Assembly (NCBI GenBank): GCA_002372505.1
Contig: DFGY01000102.1
Location: 1 to 41,661, forward strand
Length of the DNA: 41,661 nt
Origin: Firmicutes bacterium UBA3738
GTDB taxonomy: Bacteria > Bacillota > Clostridia > Peptostreptococcales > Anaerovoracaceae
Direction: 5' to 3'
The position numbers were made by a program, and so were the translations under genes. Below the pieces are notes generated by a model that was not told where the DNA came from, made no database searches, and saw only the letters and a program-made list of their open reading frames with translations. Shown piece after piece: positions 1 to 8,915 of this stretch (position 1 is the stretch's first letter; each line of letters begins with the position of its first letter).

Positions 1-131
1 GAAACTTGTGGAAAACACGAAAAAGTGACATAACAGAAGGCTCAATCTGACGAGGATTACAATCAACTACAGTTAAAGAACGTTGAAAAATACAGTAGAA
101 AGTATTTGACAATATGAGGAGGAGAAGAAGT

Positions 132-2099
132 ATGAAAAAAGTATTATCTATTGTGATGACACTGCTAGTTGCGGTGACATTCATGCCGTCTATTGGGATC
201 GGCAATGCGGACATAGCCGCAGCAAAAACGAAAAATGTCAAGGTGAATAAGCCGGTCAAGGTAAAATGGCAGAAATGCACAGCCGGTTACGACAAAATTA
301 CGCTTAAGTGGAAGAAAGCTAAGTACGCTAAGAAGTATGAAGTACAGGTTAAACGTCCATATAAAACATGGAATAAGTTTAAGACTGTAAAAAAAACAAA
401 GGAGAACAAGAAAAGGTACACAAGAAAAGGAAAGTACAAGGTAAAGGTTGTAGGCAAAAAATATCAGGTGTACAAGTATTCTTCCGCCTATACAAAAACA
501 ATTACGTCAAAGAAAACACTTACTATCAAAAAACTAAAACCAGGAAAGCAGTACAAAGTTAGAGTGCGCGGAATCAATAGGAAGGTAGCCGGAAAGTTTT
601 CTGTAGTTAAAAAGATAAAAACTAAGGTAAAGGCCAAAAAGAAAACCGACGGAACTAGCGGTGATCGGAGCGCAGAAGAACGAAACAAGAGCGATAGTAA
701 CGCTGACAAAAAGGACAACTCCAGCGAGCATAATAATAGCAGTGCCAATGGAAACACAAGCTCAGTTCAGCAAATCGCTTTTGCGAAGAGCGCGGTTTCC
801 ATGACTGTAAATGGTACGGAAACTCTTATACTTTCCAATCCGTCTGTGGCGGATGTAACGTATACGTCTTCGAATACTTCGGTAGTGGAAGTTGAGCGCT
901 CGTCCAAAACATGGGCTGTTATCAATGCAAAAGGTGCAGGCGAAGCTATAATAACCGCAAAAGCGGGCGATAAGACAGCTACTTGCGTAGTTAGGGTAGG
1001 TGCAAGTGGAGAGGAAGGTAGCCTGCAAAGGATATACTTTGACAACACATCAGTTAAGGTGAAAGAAGGAGCACAGATTGATTTATATTTATGTGCTGAG
1101 CCGTGGCATAGTAGGGATAAAGAAGGTGTAAAATATAGTTGTGAAGATAATTCTATAGCTAAGATTATAACTGCCTCGAACTATAGTGTGATGATTAGGG
1201 GCATGAAGGCGGGCACAACAACAATAACTGCTACGTGTTCCGGTAAAAAAGCTACAGCTACAATTACGGTAGAAAAAGGAGAGTTAAACTATTCATATGA
1301 GATATACAGACTAAGAGAGGGAATGTTGTTTTCTAATGGTGGCAAGGACAACCGTGGCTCCATGACTAATTTAATGGTTATTCTAACAACAAATCCAGAT
1401 CCTGAAGAATTGGGGTTCGTTCTCGCTGACGCTGAGAACGAAAAATTAGTTCATGCATCTAATTATGAACGGCCGTCAAAGGCTCTTGCGGCTTGGCCAA
1501 ATGAAAAATATAGGGATATGAATATTCCGGATATGATCGACGGAAAGTATGTGTATCTTTCAATTTATCATTTCGAAGATGAAGGAACTAGAGAATATAA
1601 ATTAGTTGAAAACGATAGCTATACAAGCACGTATTATATTTCGCCCGGGACATGTAAAATTACAACTTATGACTACGAGACAAAATATAATGAGTGGTTA
1701 AACAGCTACCTTGAGAGATTTAGCGAAGGTACACCGAAAGAGAGATTTGACGAGATAATTAGAACCATAAGAAATGAAGCGACGTACACAAAGTATGACA
1801 GCTATGATCCAAATAATAGTATAAGGCTTCAAAGCATACCTGCCTGGATGACGTACCATTGGGATTCTGCTTATCATAAACCAATGATAGATTTCGCTAA
1901 GATGCTTGGAGCAACAAGCATACTTGGCTATGAGGATGTAGGAAAAGATAATAGCTACCATGCATATGAGTGGATAACATTCCCGGGTGAAAAACAATCC
2001 AGGTATACTATTTGCCCCGATTCGAGTACAGCTGAGGATATATCGAAATACGAAAACACAATAACCATATCTTCGTATGAAAGAATAGCAGCATTTTAA
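132..2099 (+). CDS. Secreted surface protein: Lys-rich Fn3-like module, two BIG2-like domains, degenerate transglutaminase-like C-terminus
   Basis: 655 aa. I place the start at ATG 132 rather than the in-frame ATG 114 because AGGAGG at 117-122 is correctly spaced and MKKVLSIVMTLL begins a clean signal peptide ending near AAA. Residues about 30-170 are extremely lysine-rich and resemble a fibronectin type III fold (motif KLKPGKQYKVRVRG). A charged Ser/Asn/Asp linker follows, then two BIG2-like Ig domains (about 215-295 and 300-385; the repeated ending AGxxTITAxxxxKxAxxxVxV is visible). The C-terminal 120 residues resemble the His...Asp half of a transglutaminase core (SYHAYEW, then CPDSS), but the position expected for the catalytic Cys appears to be Trp572, so activity is doubtful. 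It is probably a cell-surface adhesin or wall-binding protein. Its N-terminal half is almost identical to the next surface gene. Confidence 0.8.
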   Translation: MKKVLSIVMTLLVAVTFMPSIGIGNADIAAAKTKNVKVNKPVKVKWQKCTAGYDKITLKWKKAKYAKKYEVQVKRPYKTWNKFKTVKKTKENKKRYTRKGKYKVKVVGKKYQVYKYSSAYTKTITSKKTLTIKKLKPGKQYKVRVRGINRKVAGKFSVVKKIKTKVKAKKKTDGTSGDRSAEERNKSDSNADKKDNSSEHNNSSANGNTSSVQQIAFAKSAVSMTVNGTETLILSNPSVADVTYTSSNTSVVEVERSSKTWAVINAKGAGEAIITAKAGDKTATCVVRVGASGEEGSLQRIYFDNTSVKVKEGAQIDLYLCAEPWHSRDKEGVKYSCEDNSIAKIITASNYSVMIRGMKAGTTTITATCSGKKATATITVEKGELNYSYEIYRLREGMLFSNGGKDNRGSMTNLMVILTTNPDPEELGFVLADAENEKLVHASNYERPSKALAAWPNEKYRDMNIPDMIDGKYVYLSIYHFEDEGTREYKLVENDSYTSTYYISPGTCKITTYDYETKYNEWLNSYLERFSEGTPKERFDEIIRTIRNEATYTKYDSYDPNNSIRLQSIPAWMTYHWDSAYHKPMIDFAKMLGATSILGYEDVGKDNSYHAYEWITFPGEKQSRYTICPDSSTAEDISKYENTITISSYERIAAF

Positions 2100-2124
2100 T
2101 AACTTTAGAACTACACAAATATGA

Positions 2125-2378
2125 GAAGAGTCGGCAGTTGCCGATGAGACAGGTAGTGAATTTGTTGGGATGATAGACCGGAAGGTTAAATCCATCAAAG
2201 AGAACCTGGATGAAGGGGTGAAGTTTATGCAATTTGAGGAAATAGTAGCAGAGGAAAGAAAAAAAATAGTGTGGAGATTGCGCGTAAAATGCTACAGGAT
2301 AATGTTGATGAAGATATTGTGGCGAAATATACCGGCTTAACGATTGAAGAAGTTAATGAATTAGATCGGGCTGAATGA
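2125..2378 (+). pseudogene. Remnant of Rpn-family nuclease/transposase C-terminal tail (frameshifted)
   Basis: An open frame from 2125 gives GMIDRKVKSIKENLDEG..FMQFEEIVAEERKK. After a run of eight A (2259-2266) the frame must shift to continue as IARKMLQDNVDEDIVAKYTG and LTIEEVNELDRAE, ending at TGA 2376-2378. The second half is the familiar C-terminal tail of Rpn/PD-(D/E)XK putative transposases (ARKML...D.DIVAKYTGLTIEEVxEL). The nuclease domain is absent and the frame is broken, so this is a decayed 3' fragment. Bases 2152-2245 recur almost unchanged at 26346-26440. The family assignment rests on motif memory only. Confidence 0.6.
2152..2245 (+). repeat. Direct repeat copy 1 (Rpn-tail scar)
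   Basis: About 94 bp matching 26346-26440 in the same orientation with roughly four differences (three substitutions and one extra G in the second copy). The two copies bracket the whole 24-kb surface/signalling block. Confidence 0.85.
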
Positions 2379-2405
2379 GACTAAATAAACAAGTCAAATG
2401 ATGTA

Positions 2406-2445
2406 AACAACTGCAATTATGCCAAAGGCATTTGCAGTTGTTTTT
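2406..2445 (+). terminator. Rho-independent terminator
   Basis: Perfect 11-bp stem (AACAACTGCAA paired with TTGCAGTTGTT) followed by a T run. It lies after the Rpn remnant and closes the first transcription unit. Confidence 0.8.
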
Positions 2446-2597
2446 GTGCGAAAAATCCAGGGCGAGCAATATAATCAAGTCAACCATGAATTGAACGTTT
2501 ACATGAGAACCATTTCAATGCTACAATCATAAAGTGACGCATCTGGAGAAATATGAAGATGCGTAACTAACAGCCAAAGAAATATTTTTTATAAAAG

Positions 2598-2625
2598 TTG
2601 AACCAAAACATCAAAATAGTTATCT
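2598..2625 (+). promoter_or_regulatory. Putative ECF sigma promoter, site 1
   Basis: TTGAACC (2598-2604), exactly 14 bases, then GTTATCT (2619-2625). This is the weakest -10 of five sites sharing the same -35 and spacing. It lies 46 bases before the start codon of the transglutaminase surface protein and is probably read by the ECF sigma factor encoded at 16394. Confidence 0.65.
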
Positions 2626-2671
2626 AAATAGAGAAAGGCTGTTACATGGTTAATTGAGAGGAGATAAGAGT

Positions 2672-4705
2672 ATGAAAAAAATATTATCAATCGTGATGAC
2701 GCTGCTAATAGCGGTGACATTCATGCCGTCTGTTGGAATCGGCAATGCGGACATAGCCGCAGCAAAAACGAAAAATGTCAAGGTAAATAAGCCGGTCAAG
2801 GTAAAATGGCAGAAATGCACAGCCGGTTATGACAAAATCACGCTTAAGTGGAAGAAGGCTAAGTACGCGAAGAAGTATGAAGTGCAGATTAAACGTCCGT
2901 ATAAGACATGGAGTAAGTTTAAGACTGTAAAAAAATCAAAGGCGAACAAGAAAAGATACACCAAGCAAGGAAAGTATAAAGTAAAGGTCGTAGGCAAAAG
3001 ATATCAGGTGTACAAGTATTCTTCCGCCTATACAAAAACAATTACTTCAAAGAAAACACTTACTATCAAAAAACTGAAACCCGGAAAGCAGTACAAAGTT
3101 AGAGTACGCGGAATCAATAGGAAGGTAGCCGGAAAGTTTTCTGTAGTAAAAAATATAAAAACTAAGGTAAATGGCAAAAATAAATCCGACGAAAGTAGTA
3201 CCGATAAGAGCAAAGAAGAACAAAACAATAGCGACAGCAACGCTAACAAACAAGACAATAACAGCAACGTTGACAAACAGGATAACTCTGGTGAGCAGAA
3301 TAATAAAAGCGAAGCGGACAAAAAGGACAACGCCGACAATCAGAACAATAATAACGATACGGGAGATAATAGTGATGCCGGCAAAGATCCCGAAAAATCT
3401 CCTGAAAAGCCGTTCGTTCAATCCGGCGATGACGCAGGTTATAAAATTCAGGGATGGACAGAGCCGGGCGCAAAAGTTACTGCTGAATATAAAAAATGGA
3501 ACAAAACATTTAGGCGCGAAGTGCTTGCAGAAGAAACAGGAAAATATGAAATCGACTTCAATAATTACGTTCCATATACGATAACAGTATTTGCAACAGG
3601 TAACTCGGGCAAGTTGCTTTCAAAAGAACAGGTTGTTCCCGATACGCATATCAGTGATGATCAATCCAAGCCGTTTATCACTGAGGATAGTGCGGCAAAC
3701 AAAACGATTTCAGGATGGGCAAGTCCGGGAGGAACCGTAGAAATCAGGTATACGTGGAGAATCCCTAAAAATGAAAAATACTACACAAGTGAATATATCA
3801 GAGAAATAATAAAATGTGATGAAAATACAGGGTATTACTCCTATGAGACAAAGAAGGATGGCGGAACCGTTGAAGGTGCAGTAGTAGTAGCAAAAACATC
3901 TGACGGGAAATATTACTTCAGCGAAAATGTGGATTATCTAGCAGATGCTTATGATTCATCAAAGAGTAAATATCCGGATTTTCTGTTTGCAGGTTCTGAT
4001 GAAATATATGGCATCGTTGAACCTGGAAGTGAGATAATAGTCACTTCCGGGACGGAAACATATAACACATATAGCAGAAGTGATGGTACGTATGAACTTA
4101 ATTTCTTCATGGATAAGAACAAAGAAATCCATTTGTTGATTAAGAACGGAAACAAAGTTATATATGATGGGAACCGCAAAATATGGGAAGAAAAAGAAAT
4201 TGAGAAATACTACGCTGACCTGGTTGTCGAGGAATGTGGAATAAATAGTGTTATGACCGACTTGGAAAAAGCTAAATTAGTTGCAGAATGGCTTTGTAGA
4301 CATATGGAATATTCTTATCCATATAAATACAACCCGGGGATAACCGGTCTGATTACTAAGACAGGTGTGTGCATGACTTATGCGGAAGCATATGAATTGC
4401 TTTTAAGTTCAGATGAAATAAACGTTAAGAGCAGGAGAGTATACGGTCCCGACCATGTGTGGAATCAATTATTTATAGAGGGAAAATGGTATAACGTGGA
4501 CGTAACATGGATGGACAAAGGGTCGGGTTACAATTATGACTGGTTCATGATTAGTAATGAAAGAGCTAAGGAGATTGGCGGAGAAGCACATTCAAGAATA
4601 ACAGACCATTTTGATGGAAATGTTATGGAAGCAAATAGTAAGAGATTCGAGCCATTTGCTGAAAACGGATGGTGGAGAACAGACGAGTGGAGGAATCATC
4701 TGTAA
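2672..4705 (+). CDS. Secreted surface protein: Lys-rich Fn3-like module plus transglutaminase-like domain
   Basis: 677 aa. The start is ATG 2672, preceded by GAGGAG at 2658-2663; the upstream in-frame TTG at 2654 has no ribosome site. It has a signal peptide, then a Lys-rich Fn3-like module (about 30-170) nearly identical to the gene at 132. A long Asn/Asp/Lys/Gln linker (about 175-250) follows, then three Ig/carboxypeptidase-regulatory-like beta repeats (each with a GWxxPGxxVE or GIVEPGSEI turn). A C-terminal transglutaminase/protease-like core holds a plausible triad: Cys in TKTGVCMTYAEA, His in GPDHVWNQ, Asp in YNVDVTW. The family cleaves or cross-links peptide bonds at the cell surface; the substrate here is unknown. 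The gene has its own ECF-type promoter and probably reads through into the PPC gene 59 bases downstream. Confidence 0.85.
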   Translation: MKKILSIVMTLLIAVTFMPSVGIGNADIAAAKTKNVKVNKPVKVKWQKCTAGYDKITLKWKKAKYAKKYEVQIKRPYKTWSKFKTVKKSKANKKRYTKQGKYKVKVVGKRYQVYKYSSAYTKTITSKKTLTIKKLKPGKQYKVRVRGINRKVAGKFSVVKNIKTKVNGKNKSDESSTDKSKEEQNNSDSNANKQDNNSNVDKQDNSGEQNNKSEADKKDNADNQNNNNDTGDNSDAGKDPEKSPEKPFVQSGDDAGYKIQGWTEPGAKVTAEYKKWNKTFRREVLAEETGKYEIDFNNYVPYTITVFATGNSGKLLSKEQVVPDTHISDDQSKPFITEDSAANKTISGWASPGGTVEIRYTWRIPKNEKYYTSEYIREIIKCDENTGYYSYETKKDGGTVEGAVVVAKTSDGKYYFSENVDYLADAYDSSKSKYPDFLFAGSDEIYGIVEPGSEIIVTSGTETYNTYSRSDGTYELNFFMDKNKEIHLLIKNGNKVIYDGNRKIWEEKEIEKYYADLVVEECGINSVMTDLEKAKLVAEWLCRHMEYSYPYKYNPGITGLITKTGVCMTYAEAYELLLSSDEINVKSRRVYGPDHVWNQLFIEGKWYNVDVTWMDKGSGYNYDWFMISNERAKEIGGEAHSRITDHFDGNVMEANSKRFEPFAENGWWRTDEWRNHL

Positions 4706-4716
4706 CTTTGGTGTTC

Positions 4717-4725
4717 TGTGGATAA
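4717..4725 (-). other. Isolated DnaA-box-like 9-mer
   Basis: TGTGGATAA on the plus strand is the perfect consensus box TTATCCACA on the minus strand. It sits alone in the 59-base gap between two surface genes and may be coincidence. Confidence 0.4.
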
Positions 4726-4764
4726 ATAATTTAAACGATCATTATTATGAAAATGGAGGGAAAA

Positions 4765-5841
4765 ATGAGAGAACAAATTAGAAAGCAAGTGGGAATAACA
4801 TTGGCGTTCCTTGTAATTCTTCTTTGCGGAATTGCAATTACATCAACTAGTCCGGCTTATGCAGCAGTAGATACGGGGAATGCAACTTCAATACAGTTGA
4901 ACGAAAAGATTCAAAAAACAGCGATTGCCGATAGAAGCAAAAAGTATGATGAAACATTGAGTTTTATGACTACCGGAAATGACTCGTTTTATAGGATCCA
5001 TTTCGAAAATAGCACATTCAATGGACAATTATCTTTTGAATTATACGATGCAAATGGAATGAAAGATTCTCAAACTAAACGTTCAGCTCGTGTGAGTAAC
5101 GAGAAATATCTATCAATAAAATTAGAAGAAAATCAGATGTACTATATTAGGGTATATTCAATTAGTAAGAACGAGGAAGGTGATTACTATTTGACGGTTG
5201 ACGAATTGGTGGATGATGCAGCCGATGAGGGTGAAGATGCTCTTACGAAAGTAATTAATGAAAAACATAGCGGCCGGTTAGAAACAACAAAGGACAAAGA
5301 CTGGTATAGATTTGTCGCTCCGGAAAATGGTCTTTATGTAATTGATGTGTGGAATTCCAGCAGCCAAAATTCAATGTATATCACAAGATACAATGAAGAT
5401 TTGATAAAGAAGGAAAAAAGAAATATAAGCAAGAGTAAAAAAAGAAGCGTTGGCATCGAACTGTCAAAGGGTGAAGTGTGTTATCTTGAGTTTAAGGAAT
5501 TCTCAACAATTAAAGAACCAAATTCATTAAGCTATAAATTCCAGTTATCTTCACCTTCACAGGTGGCGCCACAAAAAGGTAAATTGAAGTCCGTAAAATC
5601 AGGAAAAGGAAATCTCATCGTAAAATACAAAAAAATTAAGAACGCGACTAGATACCAGATTGGAATAAAACAAAAAGGATCTTCAAAGTGGAAGTATTAT
5701 AGCCTCAACAAATTATCAAGAAAAATATACAATCTTAAGAGTGGCAAGAAATATACAGTTAAGGTCCGTGGAATAAGGAAAGTGGAAACAAAAAAATGTT
5801 ACGGCAAATGGTCAGCCACAAAAACTGTTAAAGTAAAGTAG
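4765..5841 (+). CDS. Secreted double-PPC protein with C-terminal Lys-rich Fn3-like module
   Basis: 358 aa. The start is ATG 4765 (GGAGGG at 4755-4760) rather than ATG 4747. A signal peptide ends near PAYA-A. Two bacterial pre-peptidase C-terminal (PPC)-like beta domains follow: about 50-145, with the pattern SFMTTGNDSFYRI...YYIRVYS, and about 160-255, with KDKDWYRFVAPENGLYVIDV. The last 85 residues are a lysine-rich Fn3-like module with LKSGKKYTVKVRG, ending in KTVKVK. PPC domains are non-catalytic adhesion or secretion modules, so a wall-bound structural protein is likely. It is a clear paralogue of the next gene (same order and length). No promoter of its own was seen; it probably shares the transcript that starts near 2632 and ends at the terminator at 5874. 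Confidence 0.8.
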   Translation: MREQIRKQVGITLAFLVILLCGIAITSTSPAYAAVDTGNATSIQLNEKIQKTAIADRSKKYDETLSFMTTGNDSFYRIHFENSTFNGQLSFELYDANGMKDSQTKRSARVSNEKYLSIKLEENQMYYIRVYSISKNEEGDYYLTVDELVDDAADEGEDALTKVINEKHSGRLETTKDKDWYRFVAPENGLYVIDVWNSSSQNSMYITRYNEDLIKKEKRNISKSKKRSVGIELSKGEVCYLEFKEFSTIKEPNSLSYKFQLSSPSQVAPQKGKLKSVKSGKGNLIVKYKKIKNATRYQIGIKQKGSSKWKYYSLNKLSRKIYNLKSGKKYTVKVRGIRKVETKKCYGKWSATKTVKVK

Positions 5842-5873
5842 CACTATCTCACAACAGAAAAACCATTCATTTC

Positions 5874-5904
5874 AAAAAAAGAGGCTAATAATAGCCTCTT
5901 TTTT
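5874..5904 (+). terminator. Rho-independent terminator
   Basis: A-run, stem GAGGCTA / TAGCCTC with loop ATAA, then TTTTTTT. It is symmetric enough to act in both directions and ends the unit carrying the two preceding surface genes. Confidence 0.85.
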
Positions 5905-5914
5905 ATAGATATAT

Positions 5915-5942
5915 TTGAACCTTAACATTGAGAACTGCATCT
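5915..5942 (+). promoter_or_regulatory. Putative ECF sigma promoter, site 2
   Basis: TTGAACC (5915-5921), 14 bases, TGCATCT (5936-5942). It matches the sites at 7236, 15902 and 23464 exactly in both boxes and in spacing. It drives the second double-PPC gene with a leader of about 110 bases. Confidence 0.75.
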
Positions 5943-5998
5943 TAGAGATAAAGGAGTAAACAGGGAAGGAGGGCAAGAAAGGTAAAAAACTGATGCTG

Positions 5999-6028
5999 TT
6001 GACAGTAAAAATGTGAGGATGTTAATAT
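5999..6028 (+). promoter_or_regulatory. Possible sigma-A promoter in tandem with the ECF site
   Basis: TTGACA (5999-6004), 18 bases, TAATAT (6023-6028; four of six matches). The perfect -35 suggests a second, housekeeping start for the same gene about 30 bases before its ATG. Confidence 0.4.
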
Positions 6029-6062
6029 AAATTTAAAGTATTGCGCAAATGAGAGGAGAAAA

Positions 6063-7157
6063 ATGATGACAAAAACGACTATGACTAAAAAGATAATGAC
6101 TGCTTTGCTGGCTATTGTGGTCGCAATAGGATTCACGGTAACCATACCAAGCACCGCAAATGCAGAGGATGGACTGGATATGGCCGGTGCAACTAAACTG
6201 TCATTGGGGAAGCCTTATTGGGGAACTGCAGAGACCACATATTTTGAAGAGGGCTATAGTGAAACTTATTCATTTGAAACAACAGGTAATGACTCGTTCT
6301 ATAATATATTTTTGACCAATAGCACATATGGTGGTGGACTTAGACTAAATATTTATGATGCGGATGGAGTGAAGGTAGATAGTATAGGATATGTTAGTGC
6401 TGACGTCCACAAAAAAGACTATTGTAGTGCTAAACTTCAGCCAAATAAAAAATATTACGCAAGAGTTAGTGCGGATTATTATAGAACTGCAAAAGGAGAG
6501 TATAAGTTAGAAATTAATGAAATAAAAGATGATGCCGGCGACGATAATTATAAAGCGAAGAGTCTTTCCTTGGATAAATTATACAATGCGAGACTGGATA
6601 CTGGCTATGACTCTGACTGGTACAAGTTCACTGCAAAGAAAACAGGAACATATAAAGTTAGTGTGACGAAAAAGAGTGAGAATGACCATATAGATTTGTA
6701 TTTTTATAACGCTGATGTTGTTAAAGAAGACAGTTTTTCACTTTACAATAGAGGTAGCAACAATCAATACTCAAAAAGGCTAAAAGCTGGTCAAACATAT
6801 TACGTTGAGGCTGTGAGGTACTATACGGACGATTTGAGTCAGAATCCATACAGTATCAAAGTGATATCTCCCAAAATTGCAAAACCTTCAAAAGTAGACA
6901 TTTCATTGGTGAAAGCTGGGAAGAAAAGCCTGACGGTTAAATTCAAAAGAGCAAAGAATGCCACAAAATATCGGGTTGCAGTCAAAGCTAAGAGTGCCAA
7001 GAAGTGGAAGTATTACACATCAAAGAAACTGACAAAGAAAATAACAAAGCTCAAGACCGGAAAGAAATATAATGTAAAGGTTCAGGGCGTAAGAGTAGTT
7101 GGTGGCAAGAGCTATTATGGCAAGTGGTCGAAAATAAAGACTGTAAAGGTTAAATAA
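6063..7157 (+). CDS. Secreted double-PPC protein with C-terminal Lys-rich Fn3-like module (paralogue)
   Basis: 364 aa from ATG 6063 (a second in-frame ATG follows at 6066), with GAGAGGAG just upstream. The signal peptide ends near ANA-ED. Two PPC-like domains (about 40-160 and 165-265) repeat the TTGNDSFYNI and SDWYKFTAKKTGTYKVSV patterns of the gene at 4765. The final module, about 275-364, is Fn3-like and lysine-rich (LKTGKKYNVKVQG, ending KTVKVK). It is probably a surface-attached structural protein. Unlike its paralogue it has a promoter of its own: an exact ECF-type site, plus a possible sigma-A site. The hairpin at 7189-7219 lies just after it. Confidence 0.8.
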   Translation: MMTKTTMTKKIMTALLAIVVAIGFTVTIPSTANAEDGLDMAGATKLSLGKPYWGTAETTYFEEGYSETYSFETTGNDSFYNIFLTNSTYGGGLRLNIYDADGVKVDSIGYVSADVHKKDYCSAKLQPNKKYYARVSADYYRTAKGEYKLEINEIKDDAGDDNYKAKSLSLDKLYNARLDTGYDSDWYKFTAKKTGTYKVSVTKKSENDHIDLYFYNADVVKEDSFSLYNRGSNNQYSKRLKAGQTYYVEAVRYYTDDLSQNPYSIKVISPKIAKPSKVDISLVKAGKKSLTVKFKRAKNATKYRVAVKAKSAKKWKYYTSKKLTKKITKLKTGKKYNVKVQGVRVVGGKSYYGKWSKIKTVKVK

Positions 7158-7188
7158 GAGCGACTTCCATATAAAAAAATGATCACGC

Positions 7189-7219
7189 TCTCCCGGAGGA
7201 AATCAATTCTTCCGGGAGA
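7189..7219 (+). terminator. Hairpin, possible terminator
   Basis: Perfect 9-bp GC-rich stem TCTCCCGGA / TCCGGGAGA with a 13-base loop. The following bases are T-rich but not a proper T run, so termination is likely but not certain. Confidence 0.5.
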
Positions 7220-7235
7220 TATGTTATTATGATAA

Positions 7236-7263
7236 TTGAACCATATAGACGGTTTGTGCATCT
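7236..7263 (+). promoter_or_regulatory. Putative ECF sigma promoter, site 3
   Basis: TTGAACC (7236-7242), 14 bases, TGCATCT (7257-7263). It lies 41 bases before the first gene of the signalling block. Confidence 0.75.
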
Positions 7264-7304
7264 AAACATCAGATGAATGACAATAAAAAGTGTGGGGACA
7301 TGAG

Positions 7305-8894
7305 ATGAACTACGATTACGAAAAAACTGAAGAGTTGTTGCGCTATAAGCGTGACAAGAAGAATAAGAAAAGGCTGATAATAGGGATAGTAATACTTGGT
7401 TTGGCTGTTTGTGCTGTGGGTATTATTGTCGGCATTAATATACACAAAAGCAACCAAGCAAATGAGCAGATTAAAATTGCAGAGAAGTACATGATGGAAG
7501 GCGATTACCAAAGTGCAATAACCGCTTATGACGAAGTGCTTAAAATCGATAACAAACATGCTGATGCCTACGAAGGAAAAGGCGACGCATATATGAAGTT
7601 AGATAATCCGAAGAAAGCAACTGAATCATTTGTTCAAGCCATTGATAACGGTAATGACGGAGAAGAAACTTACGATAAAGCGGTTGATGCAGCCGAGGAA
7701 GCAGGAGATAAAAAGACTGCAGATAGGCTTATAAAGGAAAGAAATGAAAAATATAAAAACAAAAATAAAGACAAGAAAAATCCAAATGGGAATCTCGGAT
7801 CTACACCTGAGAATATAACAGCAGGCGGCATAGTGTGTCAGGTGGGCGAAGACTTGTATGTGGCCAACAAACCAAGGCGAGGCTGCATTACAAAGATCGA
7901 TAAAAAGGGAAAGGAAAGAATAGTTTTTGAATATCCGGACATAAGTGGCACGGAATACATAGCTAGGCTAAATGTGTGGGATGGATGGATTTATTATGCT
8001 TTGCTTGATTTTAATGAAGAAGGTGCAACAGCAGGTACATTAAGGAAAGTTAAATTGAGCGGCAACGACGATAAAGAAATTAAAGGTGTTGAATTGTATG
8101 AGCCTAAAAGTCTTGTAGTTATTAAAGATAAACTGTACTATGACTCAGCAGGAATAGATGGGTTTGGATACTTTGCAAAAGCTGATTTAGATGGAACAAG
8201 ACAAGAGAAACATGAAGAGTATGCTTATAGCGCAGGTAGTAATGGAGGATTTACAACTGATGGAGAATACATTTACTATATTTCATGGGAAGACGATGAA
8301 GAGTACGATGTAAACGGGAAATATAAAGTGATGCGTTATAATATAAAAAACGCTAAGGTCAATGAGATATATTTGATGTGTGCAGGACAAATGATTAAGA
8401 AGGATGACGCAATTTATGGCATTGAACATTTTAACGGTGCACCGGACAGTTTGGTAAGAGTAGATTTAGATGATAAGAAAGGGGATAGTCTTGAAGAGGA
8501 TTTCTTTGAGAACTATATAAATTCATTCAATCTTTATGACGATGAAATTTGGTTCGCCAGTGATAAATTGGGGGAATATGGTGAAGAAGAGTATTATGAT
8601 TCTTACTCGAATTATGATGTGAAATTTTACGTAATAGATGCTAAAGATGGTAAACATATTGAGGCAAAAGACTTTACATGCTCGTTCACTCCTGAAGAAA
8701 TAGGATTGAACGACATAGATGTACCTGATGAGTATAAGTATCTATCGTTGGATCATTTTTGTATTATAAATGACAAAATCTATTATCAGCTTACAAGAAA
8801 TGCAATTGATCCGGATGAAGGAGAACAGTACGTAGCTCCGATATTCGGCCGAATGAACATAGATGGCACAGATAATGAAATATACGGTTATTAA
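7305..8894 (+). CDS. Membrane-anchored TPR protein with extracytoplasmic DUF5050-like propeller
   Basis: 529 aa. I choose ATG 7305 (MNYDYEKTEELL) over GTG 7290 because paralogues at 12400 and 21788 begin MNQDIERTEELL and MNQDLERTEKLL; GGGG at 7294-7297 serves as a weak ribosome site. A short basic cytoplasmic tail is followed by one membrane helix (about 24-45), two to three TPR-like repeats (about 50-135; GDYQSAITAYDEVLKID is typical), and a C-terminal region of about 350 residues rich in short strands with the recurrent YYxxxxxDG / LYY pattern of DUF5050-like beta-propellers. The orientation (positive tail inside) puts the TPR and propeller outside. It is probably a sensor or scaffold in the envelope, first gene of an ECF-controlled unit. 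Confidence 0.75.
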   Translation: MNYDYEKTEELLRYKRDKKNKKRLIIGIVILGLAVCAVGIIVGINIHKSNQANEQIKIAEKYMMEGDYQSAITAYDEVLKIDNKHADAYEGKGDAYMKLDNPKKATESFVQAIDNGNDGEETYDKAVDAAEEAGDKKTADRLIKERNEKYKNKNKDKKNPNGNLGSTPENITAGGIVCQVGEDLYVANKPRRGCITKIDKKGKERIVFEYPDISGTEYIARLNVWDGWIYYALLDFNEEGATAGTLRKVKLSGNDDKEIKGVELYEPKSLVVIKDKLYYDSAGIDGFGYFAKADLDGTRQEKHEEYAYSAGSNGGFTTDGEYIYYISWEDDEEYDVNGKYKVMRYNIKNAKVNEIYLMCAGQMIKKDDAIYGIEHFNGAPDSLVRVDLDDKKGDSLEEDFFENYINSFNLYDDEIWFASDKLGEYGEEEYYDSYSNYDVKFYVIDAKDGKHIEAKDFTCSFTPEEIGLNDIDVPDEYKYLSLDHFCIINDKIYYQLTRNAIDPDEGEQYVAPIFGRMNIDGTDNEIYGY

Positions 8895-8915
8895 TCGATA
8901 AGGAGGAGAAGGTTT

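Noticed and set aside
488..757. Minus-strand frames rich in Leu/Phe over the Lys/Ser linkers of the surface genes
   Set aside because: Antisense of AAA/AAG-rich coding DNA gives Phe/Leu-rich shadows; no ribosome site and same effect in both paralogues.
2008..2232. Minus-strand frame over the first Rpn scar (and its twin at 26238-26489)
   Set aside because: The two share a peptide only because the DNA is repeated; the sense-strand reading matches an Rpn tail, and no ribosome site is present on the minus strand.
3171..3584. 137-residue plus-strand frame inside the second surface gene
   Set aside because: It lies wholly within the well-supported 2672 gene and is low-complexity Thr/Ile/Lys from the Asn/Asp linker.
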